The notes beneath the pieces were generated by a model. That model was not told the DNA's origin. It made no database searches and saw only the letters and a list, made by a program, of their open reading frames with translations. Made by a program: the position numbers and the translations under genes. From Candidatus Bathyarchaeota archaeon (lineage in GTDB: Archaea > Thermoproteota > Bathyarchaeia > TCS64), in the NCBI GenBank assembly GCA_016867505.1, contig VGJH01000001.1:1-20801 (forward strand): DNA of 20,801 nucleotides, written 5' to 3'. Positions 8,378 to 14,973 of this stretch are shown here, in pieces. How positions within the stretch are numbered: position 1 is the first letter of the stretch; each line of letters opens with the position of its first letter.

Positions 8378-9667
8378 CTATTTTTTATAGTAAAGCAATG
8401 CTTCTCCCACTAAAAAGACTGACCCAGTTATGAGAATCATATCGTCTTTGGTTACCAATTCTAATGCCTTGGTAATAGCTTCAGATACATTTTGTTTAAC
8501 TTCATAAGGTTTGTTAGAAGATTCAAGGATTTGAATCATCGTTGATGGTTTTGCTGCTCTACCCATAACACTATGCATTGTTAATATGAAATAATCTGTG
8601 ACAGGTATAAGATGAGACATCATTTCATATATTCTTTTATCTGAACTTATACTCAATATTAGGATCAGTTTTTTATGTTTAATTTCAGTTACATTTTTTG
8701 CTAGAGTTTTAACTGCGGCTTCATCTTTTGCAGAATCAAGGATCACTAAAGGATGACGTTGCATTACATCCATGCGTCCAGGCCATTTGACAGTTTGAAG
8801 TCCCGATTCAATTTTATTCTTATGAATTATTATCGAATATTTTCTTAGAGCAGATACTGCTCCGATAGCCATTGAAGCATTAATTAATTGATGAGAACCT
8901 AATAAGGGCAATTTTATATGATATGTCTCCCATTCATCTTTTACTAGAAAATTTTGAAAATCTAAATCACTTGATATTGTTGTATAGGTGATATCTGTGC
9001 CAACATGATAAAATAATGTGTCTAACTCTTGGCATATTTTTTTGAATAATTCATATACTTCAGAATCTTGGGTACCAGTGACAAGAACACGTCTTTTTTT
9101 AATTATTCCAGCTTTTTCTGTAGCAATTTTAATTATTGTATCTCCAAGGACTTCAGTGTGCTCTAAACTAACATTTGTTATTACACTAACTAAGGGATCA
9201 ATAATATTTGTTGCATCAAGCCTTCCACCCATTCCGACTTCCATTACTGCGAAGTCAATTTTTTGTTCAAAAAAATATACAAAAGCCATTGCAGTAACAA
9301 TATCAAAGAATAATGGTCGAACAATTTCTGGTTCATCATTCAGTGCTTCCACTTTAGGTTTTATGAAGTTAGCTAGTCTAACCACATCTTCATGAGGTAT
9401 TGGTTTTTCATTTATTACGATTCTTTCAGAAAAATCTATTAGATGAGGGCTAGTGAATAAACCCACCTTATACCCAGCTGACCTTAAAATTGCAGCAATC
9501 ATTGCTGAAGTGCTGCCTTTACCATTGGTCCCAGTAACATGAATATATTTTAATTTTTTATGAGGGTTCCCTAACAGTTCCATTAACCTAATAATTGGAT
9601 CAAGGGTTCTTTCAGCTCCAAAGCGTCTTATATTGAATAACCACTCTGTTGCTTCAACGTAATTCAA
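8378..9667 (-). CDS. folC: Folylpolyglutamate synthase / dihydrofolate synthase family (FolC)
   Basis: A 429-residue Mur-ligase-type enzyme with the ATP-binding loop HVTGTNGKGSTSA (about 43-55), FTSPHL and SERI just after it, the EVGMGGRLDATN central motif (about 142-153), ITNVSLEHTEVLG, and the C-terminal domain motif GRMDVM followed by ILDSAKDEAA. These are diagnostic of FolC, which ligates glutamate to dihydropteroate or to the gamma-carboxyl of folate. The start is TTG at 9667; GTGAT sits about seven bases upstream and no ATG fits. No other folate or pterin gene is in the window. In archaea the natural substrate may be a modified pterin rather than folate, so the pathway is uncertain although the family is clear. 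It lies head-to-tail behind the FBP gene with 74 bp between. Confidence 0.9.
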   Translation of the reverse strand: MNYVEATEWLFNIRRFGAERTLDPIIRLMELLGNPHKKLKYIHVTGTNGKGSTSAMIAAILRSAGYKVGLFTSPHLIDFSERIVINEKPIPHEDVVRLANFIKPKVEALNDEPEIVRPLFFDIVTAMAFVYFFEQKIDFAVMEVGMGGRLDATNIIDPLVSVITNVSLEHTEVLGDTIIKIATEKAGIIKKRRVLVTGTQDSEVYELFKKICQELDTLFYHVGTDITYTTISSDLDFQNFLVKDEWETYHIKLPLLGSHQLINASMAIGAVSALRKYSIIIHKNKIESGLQTVKWPGRMDVMQRHPLVILDSAKDEAAVKTLAKNVTEIKHKKLILILSISSDKRIYEMMSHLIPVTDYFILTMHSVMGRAAKPSTMIQILESSNKPYEVKQNVSEAITKALELVTKDDMILITGSVFLVGEALLYYKK

Positions 9668-9741
9668 ACTATTATCACTAAAAATGGTTACTCATAGTTT
9701 AAAGACATATACATGAAATAAGTAAAGAAATTGGTTAAAAA

Positions 9742-10863
9742 TTATTCATGTTTTTTAAATCTTGGCTCAAGTTGATTAAGCACATTAGGAAGAGTAGTAT
9801 ATTCCATTGCTTCAGGTCCTAACCTTGCTGGTTCAAACTCACCCATTCTTCTTAAAAACTGACTCATTTCAATGGCTTCTTTTCTGGCACCATCAAAAGC
9901 AACATCTTTAAAAAAGTCAACAATGAGTGGATTTCCATCATCATCGCTAGCAATTTTACCATTCGAGACCTGTATACCTAAAGCTACAATTCTTGGTGGA
10001 CCATCAAAGACTGTGCAGATGCTATCCTTTAATCCAACAGGCATAAAGGGCCCCCAATGGCTACCACGCATCCAACCAGAAACTAAATAAGTATGCTGGA
10101 AAGGAGCAATAATTTCTCCTACACTAGGAAAACCACTTTGACCACGTACAATGCAGACAGGATCATCTTTACCAACATATGACCCAGCAATTAAACTCAG
10201 TTTTGTAGTGCTACTTGTAGAAACAATCTCGTTATCACTACTTCTCCAAACCTTACTCACCATGTACCTAGAGGTTGCTCCAATTAAAGCAAGCAAACTG
10301 TACAACTCGCTCGGTGTTTCTAATATTACTGATCTATTTTCATAAGCATCAAAGACTTCAAATTTGAACCCTCCACTCATTTTGGGATCGATTACGAGGC
10401 CTGCAGTGTTACTAGGATCTGCAAAAATACGATATAAAAGGTAATTGAAAGCAGAAGGTTCTGTTTTATCAGCTGCAAATATTACTACAGGATCACTTCC
10501 ACGCTCTTGAAACTCCATTTCAGCAACCCCAGGACCTAATCCTTTAACATTCCCACTAAAAGCATCGAGAAGAAGATCTTGCCCTGCTCCATACAATTTT
10601 AAGTTTTTAGCTTTTTTTGCTCCATCCATAAATGTATCCCAAGCTAATTTATGAATCTCGGCGTTATTTTCTCCTCTATTATGAGTCATTAAAAGCTCAA
10701 GGTCGTCGCCTGCATTAAAAACATAATAACTATTGATAATACCATTTTGTTTTGCATCCTCCAATTTTTTATTAGCAATATCAAAAAGGGGTTTAGCAAC
10801 TACCGCGTGACCAGCAACACTACCTATGTCTGCTTTAATGATGGATACTGTTGTTTTAACCAT
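9742..10863 (-). CDS. fbp: Bifunctional fructose-1,6-bisphosphate aldolase/phosphatase (archaeal type)
   Basis: A 373-residue protein starting MVKTTVSIIKADIGSVAGH, the hallmark N-terminus of the archaeal class V enzyme. It condenses triose phosphates to fructose-1,6-bisphosphate and dephosphorylates it to fructose-6-phosphate, the committed step of gluconeogenesis. With this start, the YVGK motif falls on Y229 and K232, the numbering I recall for the catalytic Tyr and Schiff-base Lys in studied archaeal enzymes. Metal-binding acidic residues (DDLELL near 53-58) and GWMRGSHWGPFMPV (about 263-276) are present. The frame opens five codons earlier (10878), but GAGGT eight bases before 10863 and the upstream TATA-like box favour the shorter form. 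It appears to be a single-gene unit or co-transcribed with folC. Confidence 0.95.
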   Translation of the reverse strand: MVKTTVSIIKADIGSVAGHAVVAKPLFDIANKKLEDAKQNGIINSYYVFNAGDDLELLMTHNRGENNAEIHKLAWDTFMDGAKKAKNLKLYGAGQDLLLDAFSGNVKGLGPGVAEMEFQERGSDPVVIFAADKTEPSAFNYLLYRIFADPSNTAGLVIDPKMSGGFKFEVFDAYENRSVILETPSELYSLLALIGATSRYMVSKVWRSSDNEIVSTSSTTKLSLIAGSYVGKDDPVCIVRGQSGFPSVGEIIAPFQHTYLVSGWMRGSHWGPFMPVGLKDSICTVFDGPPRIVALGIQVSNGKIASDDDGNPLIVDFFKDVAFDGARKEAIEMSQFLRRMGEFEPARLGPEAMEYTTLPNVLNQLEPRFKKHE

Positions 10864-10895
10864 CACGTGATACCTCATGAATGATTAGATTAGAG

Positions 10896-10905
10896 GTATA
10901 TAATT
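10896..10905 (-). promoter_or_regulatory. TATA-like box of the FBP aldolase/phosphatase gene
   Basis: AATTATATAC on the reverse strand is centred about 37 nt before the chosen ATG. This predicts a leader of about 12 nt containing the GAGGT ribosome site, and argues against the ATG at 10878, which would be only about 22 nt from the box. Confidence 0.55.
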
Positions 10906-10960
10906 ATTGATTAAAAATTTTATTTTTTTACTAAACATTAATTTAATTTTATATTGAAAA

Positions 10961-12868
10961 TTAGTCAGTATTTTTGATTTTATTTAGCTTAATCAATTCA
11001 TCTGATACACTCATTAATCCTAATTTAGTTAATGTTTGTTTGGTTGGCCTTCCAGTCTCAAGATCCCATCCTCTTTGTTGATAATATTCATTAAGCATGG
11101 TATCTTGGTCAACTACCGTTCCAGAGGATGCACCAAGGACAAGTTTTTCTTCTCTAAATCTTTTTGGGAGATAATCATCTTTCCTTGAAATGCCTTCTCG
11201 AACTCCAAAAGCCCGTTCTAAATTGACTATTCGTTCTCCCACATCTCGGATTTGTCTAGGTGATAATTTTATTCCAGTAACCGCTTCAATAACTGTCGAA
11301 GATCTTTCAAAGGTCAATATTTCCATGTTCTGCATAATATTTTTACAAGGCTCTAAAGAATCAATTACTGCACACCAATCTTCAAAGTAAGATACAAGAA
11401 TACCCTTACCCTTATCAGATAATCGAAGAGTAGATTCAGGGACACCAAATAAACGGCTACCAACCTCAGGATCATCACTCAATTCAATGAAAGGCTCACT
11501 TCGTAAATGATCCCCTCCTCGACTAGCTACAGAATAACCTAAACCAAAGCCTTTGAGCCCTCTTGGATCAGCCATAATTAAATCCAAGTTTTTAACCTGC
11601 ATAGTAAATTCATAGCCTTTACCAAGTTTCTCAGCAGCCCTTTTTGTTCCATCAGCTAAAACATCTCCAAAACCTTCGCGATAAGCAATCTTCTTTATTA
11701 AGGTAAGTATTGCTTCTTGATTACCCCAACTTAAATCTAAGCCTTCAACTTCAGAAGAGGAAATTAATTTCTTTTCATGAAGCTCCATAAGCCAAGCTAT
11801 GCAACTACTAGTTGTTAGAGCGTCGACGCCTAAACGATTACATAGATCATTTGCTTTTAAAGCAAGTGAGAGGTCTTTATTCCCTATCCTGCTTGTTAAA
11901 CTACCTTGCGGTTCATATTCAGGTCCCTCAGCATATAGTCCTTTAAAAGCTCCTTTTTTTATCATGTAGAATCTACTACAAGGAATAGTGCATGCATAAC
12001 ATCCACGATTTTTAACATTAAAATTTAAAGCAAGATTTTCTCCTGAAACTTCGTCAACATAGTCAATTATTCCTTCATTATAATTATTGGTTGGTAGAAA
12101 ACCTGCAGAATTTGCCATTTTGAGAATTCGCGTGGTACCCATTTTTCTTCTGCCGATATACTGCTCATGAGTGTAAATTTCATTATTAATTTCATCCACA
12201 ATTTTTTCGAATTTCTGGGGTTGAGCTACTTCAATTACGCCTGTTCCCTTAATAGTTATTGCTTTAACACCTTTATCTGCAAGCACAGTTCCCATTCCTG
12301 TTCTTGCAGCTGCTCGTGTAAGACCTGTAAAAACTCCTGAAAACTTGACGCCATGTTCTGCAGCTGGTCCAGCAATCAGTGTTTGAACACTTTTATCACC
12401 TAAATCATTTTTTAATGCTTTATCAGTTTCATAAACATCTAAGTTTTTTAGAAATATACCATTTTTTAATTCAATATTTGAATCTTGAATATTAATGTAT
12501 AATAATTGAGGGCTTTTTCCTTCAATGACTATTTGATCATATCCAGCGTATTTGATTTCTTGAGCCAAATGTCCCCCTGCATTACTATCTCCTAGAATTC
12601 CTGTTTGAGGGGATTTAGCAGAAATATTAAACCTTGAAGCAGTTGGAAAAAAGGTTCCAACGAGTGGACCTGTGCCAATATAGATCTTATTATCTGGTGA
12701 AAGAGGGTTGATACCTGGTGGAACCTCATCATAAAGCTTTTTACTGTTAAAACCTCTTCCACCTAAATAATTTAAAATAAGATTTTTTTCTAATTTTTGA
12801 ATTTTAATTTTTTTAGTAGTTAAGTTGATACGAAGGATCTTTCCAGCATAACCAAAAAATTTATTCAA
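10961..12868 (-). CDS. Second aldehyde:ferredoxin oxidoreductase family protein (complete)
   Basis: A 635-residue tungstopterin enzyme. N-terminal domain: LGGRGFNSKKLYDE and the RTGMGTVLADKGVKAI motif (about 190-205). The cluster ligands are canonical: C290-x2-C293-x3-C297, then D503-x4-C508. DPRGLKG (434-440) and ASRGGDH (448-454) line the cofactor site, and RGWDLETGRPTK closes the protein as in the family. It oxidises aldehydes to carboxylic acids with ferredoxin as acceptor; substrate unknown. The start is TTG at 12868, eight bases inside the ferredoxin gene, with AAGGTGG just upstream, so translation is coupled. It is clearly distinct from the AOR at 1-1799, which has different cluster and cofactor-loop motifs. 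Confidence 0.94.
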   Translation of the reverse strand: MNKFFGYAGKILRINLTTKKIKIQKLEKNLILNYLGGRGFNSKKLYDEVPPGINPLSPDNKIYIGTGPLVGTFFPTASRFNISAKSPQTGILGDSNAGGHLAQEIKYAGYDQIVIEGKSPQLLYINIQDSNIELKNGIFLKNLDVYETDKALKNDLGDKSVQTLIAGPAAEHGVKFSGVFTGLTRAAARTGMGTVLADKGVKAITIKGTGVIEVAQPQKFEKIVDEINNEIYTHEQYIGRRKMGTTRILKMANSAGFLPTNNYNEGIIDYVDEVSGENLALNFNVKNRGCYACTIPCSRFYMIKKGAFKGLYAEGPEYEPQGSLTSRIGNKDLSLALKANDLCNRLGVDALTTSSCIAWLMELHEKKLISSSEVEGLDLSWGNQEAILTLIKKIAYREGFGDVLADGTKRAAEKLGKGYEFTMQVKNLDLIMADPRGLKGFGLGYSVASRGGDHLRSEPFIELSDDPEVGSRLFGVPESTLRLSDKGKGILVSYFEDWCAVIDSLEPCKNIMQNMEILTFERSSTVIEAVTGIKLSPRQIRDVGERIVNLERAFGVREGISRKDDYLPKRFREEKLVLGASSGTVVDQDTMLNEYYQQRGWDLETGRPTKQTLTKLGLMSVSDELIKLNKIKNTD

Positions 12869-13322
12869 GATTATTCCACCTTCTCATAAATTTTTCATAT
12901 TCAATCAGAGGTTCATCTGGTTCGTTTGCATTTTCAAATATTAGAGCCTTAGTAGGGCATTTAAGTACACATTTTGGTATATTTTCACAGAGATCACAAA
13001 TTATAGGTTTATTTTCATAGATTTTTATTGCAGAATATTTGCACGCTTTAACACAATTTCCACAGCTTATACATTTACTATAGTCTACAAAAATTACTCC
13101 ATTATTTTTTTGGGACACGGCCTTTGTTGGACAATTCGAAAGTATTGAACAACCAGAGCATTGATGACACATCACTGGATAATCCATTCCAATTTCGTCG
13201 TCTTTGATTACTCTAATTCGACTAATAGAGGGACTAAATTTATGACTATGACCAAAGCTACATACAAGTTCACAGGTTTTACACCCAGTACAAGATTCAA
13301 CTTTGACTACAATTCGTTTCAA
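12861..13322 (-). CDS. Four-cluster polyferredoxin, partner of the second AOR
   Basis: A 153-residue protein with sixteen cluster cysteines in four groups: C11/14/17/21, C52/55/58/64, C84/87/90/94 and C109/112/118/122. It is similar in layout to the ferredoxin at 1801-2319 and occupies the same place upstream of an AOR. Oddity: in the second group the third Cys is two residues earlier than usual (C-x2-C-x2-C-x5-C, where the other ferredoxin has C-x2-C-x4-C-x3-C), with Ile at the normal position. The start is TTG at 13322, giving LKRIVVKVESCTGC with the initiator read as Met; GGTAAT upstream is a weak ribosome site. Likely passes electrons from the AOR to other carriers. Confidence 0.88.
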   Translation of the reverse strand: MKRIVVKVESCTGCKTCELVCSFGHSHKFSPSISRIRVIKDDEIGMDYPVMCHQCSGCSILSNCPTKAVSQKNNGVIFVDYSKCISCGNCVKACKYSAIKIYENKPIICDLCENIPKCVLKCPTKALIFENANEPDEPLIEYEKFMRRWNNLE

Positions 13323-13359
13323 TGCTGATTACCCATTGATAAATCACGTAAGAAATGGA

Positions 13360-13371
13360 TATTATAAAAAT
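13360..13371 (-). promoter_or_regulatory. TATA-like box of the second ferredoxin/AOR unit
   Basis: ATTTTTATAATA on the reverse strand abuts the end of the trpB2 gene, about 43 nt before the TTG start at 13322. This gives the ferredoxin/AOR pair its own promoter separate from trpB2. Confidence 0.5.
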
Positions 13372-14735
13372 TAGGGATTAAGATGCCGAATCTCATTTAC
13401 TGTGGATTCAATTTTGTCCTTTGCCATAATATATGGTTCAAGTTTTCCTCCAAGGAAGCTTTCATATGCTTTCATATCGAAATATCCATGCCCACTTAGA
13501 AGAGTAAGTATTGTTTTACTTTCTCCAGTTTTTTTGCATTTTAGTGCCTCGTCAATAACTGCTTTTAACCCATGAGCTGATTCGGGTGCGGGTATCAATC
13601 CCTCTGCTTGTATGAAAGTCATTGCAGCTTGCATCGCATCTACTTGATGATGTGCTCTGGGTTCAATATCACCATTTTTAACCATTAGGCTTGTGATTGG
13701 TGCTTTTCCATGATAACGTAAGCCACCAGCATGTATTGGATCAGGAATGAATCCATGACCCAGAGTATACATTTTAAGAAGAGGAGTCATACACCCAGTA
13801 TCACCAAAGTCGTAAGTATATTCTCCTTCAGTAAAGCTTGGAGCAGCTGTGGATTCTACTGCGATGAAATGAGTTTCTTTAACTGCTTTTCCTCTAATTT
13901 TTTCATAATAGAAGGGATTTGCTATCCCAGCAAAGTTACTTCCACCACCAACGCAACCAATTATTATATCGGGGTAATCTTCTGCCATTTTGATTTGTTC
14001 AATTGCTTCTTGCCCAGTTATTGTCTGATGATGTAAAACATGATTTAAGACGCTTCCAAGGCTGTATTTAGTGTTCTTGCTATTAACACAGTCTTCTATT
14101 GCCTCACTTATTGCTATACCTAAACTACCAGGGCTTTCAGGGTCATCTTCAAGAATTTTCTTACCTATCTGAGTCTTATTACTAGGACTTGGAAAAACCT
14201 CTGCTCCATACACACCCATCATTACCTTTCTGTAAGGTTTGTTATCGTAACTGACTTTCACCATGTACACGGTTACTTTTAAATCGAAAATCATACCTGC
14301 AAAAGCAAGACTGCTACCCCATTGACCTGCACCAGTCTCTGTTGTTAATCTTTGTATGCCTTCTTTTTGATTATAGAATGCTTGAGGGATTGCTGTATTA
14401 GGTTTATGGCTGCCAGGAGGACTAACTCCCTCATATTTATAATATATTTTTGCAGGGGTTTTTAAGAGTCTTTCAAGCCTAATTGCCCTAAACATAGGTG
14501 AAGGGCGGTAAATTCGATATGCTTCCCTTACTTCTTCTGGGATTGGGATAAATCTCTCGCTCGTTACCTCTTGGCGTATCAATTCTTTACAAAAGAAAGC
14601 TTCCATTAATTTTGGATCTAAAGGTTCTTTTGTGCCAGGATGTAACGGTGGCGGGAGAGGTGTTTTTAAATCGGGTATAATATTATACCAAAATTTCGGG
14701 ATTTGTTCCTCCTTCAGTAGGAGGACTCTATCCAG
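13371..14735 (-). CDS. trpB2: TrpB2-type tryptophan synthase beta-like protein, with non-canonical or lost start
   Basis: A fold-type II PLP enzyme of the TrpB2 group. KYEGVSPPGSHKPNTA carries the Schiff-base lysine (K68 counted from ATG 14606), followed by TTETGAGQWGSSLA, EVFPSPSNKTQ, YSLGSVLNHVL and GCVGGGSNFAG. TrpB2 enzymes make tryptophan from indole and serine; a TrpA-independent or serine-deaminating role has been discussed. The first ATG (14606) gives only 411 residues and drops the family's N-terminus. The frame continues upstream as a clear match: KEEQIPKFWYNIIPDL, then PLPPPLHPGTKEPLDPKL. No ATG, GTG or TTG precedes it in frame; a TAG lies at 14769-14771. CTG at 14735 would give 454 residues starting (M)DRVLLLKEEQIP, a normal family length, and is used here provisionally. 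No trpA or other trp gene is present. Confidence 0.85.
   Translation of the reverse strand: MDRVLLLKEEQIPKFWYNIIPDLKTPLPPPLHPGTKEPLDPKLMEAFFCKELIRQEVTSERFIPIPEEVREAYRIYRPSPMFRAIRLERLLKTPAKIYYKYEGVSPPGSHKPNTAIPQAFYNQKEGIQRLTTETGAGQWGSSLAFAGMIFDLKVTVYMVKVSYDNKPYRKVMMGVYGAEVFPSPSNKTQIGKKILEDDPESPGSLGIAISEAIEDCVNSKNTKYSLGSVLNHVLHHQTITGQEAIEQIKMAEDYPDIIIGCVGGGSNFAGIANPFYYEKIRGKAVKETHFIAVESTAAPSFTEGEYTYDFGDTGCMTPLLKMYTLGHGFIPDPIHAGGLRYHGKAPITSLMVKNGDIEPRAHHQVDAMQAAMTFIQAEGLIPAPESAHGLKAVIDEALKCKKTGESKTILTLLSGHGYFDMKAYESFLGGKLEPYIMAKDKIESTVNEIRHLNP
14674..14689. repeat. 16-bp perfect palindrome inside the trpB2 5' coding region
   Basis: GGTATAATATTATACC reads the same on both strands. It encodes the conserved WYNIIP segment, so codon constraint may explain it. 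It could also serve as an operator or an internal TATA-like element. Confidence 0.4.
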
Positions 14736-14800
14736 TCCAGTTGATACACACTTCTCACTCCAATAAACCTAGCGAACTAGGTAGCCCAAACTACCTACTA
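14707..14800 (-). promoter_or_regulatory. Potential structured RNA leader at the 5' end of trpB2
   Basis: On the trpB2 strand two alternative folds can be drawn. Fold A has a closing stem UAGUAGG (14800-14794) with CCUACUG (14721-14715), a hairpin CCUAG-UUCG-CUAGG (14781-14768), and a hairpin GGACU-GGAUAG-AGUCC (14738-14723). Fold B has UAGGUAG (14797-14791) with CUACCUA (14784-14778), and UCCUCC (14725-14720) with GGAGGA (14712-14707). The stems of B use bases of A, so the folds exclude each other, as in attenuators and riboswitches. Pairings were found by eye; no folding energy or conservation is available. Confidence 0.35.
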
Positions 14801-14807
14801 TGTGCAT
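14769..14807 (-). CDS. 12-codon upstream ORF in the trpB2 leader
   Basis: ATG at 14807 opens MHIVGSLGYLVR and stops at TAG, in the same frame as trpB2 and about 34 bases before the candidate CTG start. It contains no tryptophan codon, so a classical Trp attenuator peptide is unlikely. It may be a leader peptide, the first part of an N-terminally extended protein interrupted by TAG, or chance. Confidence 0.25.
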   Translation of the reverse strand: MHIVGSLGYLVR

Positions 14808-14973
14808 AAAAGGTTTGTTACTATTTTGATAGTTTATTCTATATTCTATCTCAATTTTATCTCTTATATTAATAAATAATATTTAATAAATATGTTAAAA
14901 ACTAGAAAAACTACTAATTTTTATAAAAATACTTAGTAAAAATCTTTAGTAAGTTAGTTGATATTTTATTTTT
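14808..14973. other. AT-rich divergent intergenic region (trpB2 leader / S9 peptidase)
   Basis: About 165 bp with no coding potential that I can see. TATA-like stretches are GAATATAGAATAAAC on the reverse strand (complement of 14832-14846), a candidate for trpB2, and TTTATAAAAATAC near 14919-14931 on the forward strand, which fits the peptidase start at 14974 with a leader of about 23 nt. No repeat or RNA gene was noticed. Confidence 0.4.

Noticed and set aside
13731..14036. Open reading frame on the forward strand opposite trpB2
   Set aside because: It lies fully inside a strongly conserved gene on the other strand, and its protein (rich in F, S, C) has no recognisable motif.
14769..14771. 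In-frame TAG read as pyrrolysine joining the 12-codon ORF to trpB2
   Set aside because: The upstream residues do not resemble TrpB2 N-termini, and nothing in the window points to the pyrrolysine system. Kept only as a minor alternative.
14715..14800. Cloverleaf-like tRNA on the reverse strand in the trpB2 leader (7-bp closing stem, two 5-bp hairpins)
   Set aside because: No TTCRA T-loop, no anticodon arm with a 7-base loop, and the 3' part is conserved coding sequence of trpB2. A leader structure is a better reading.
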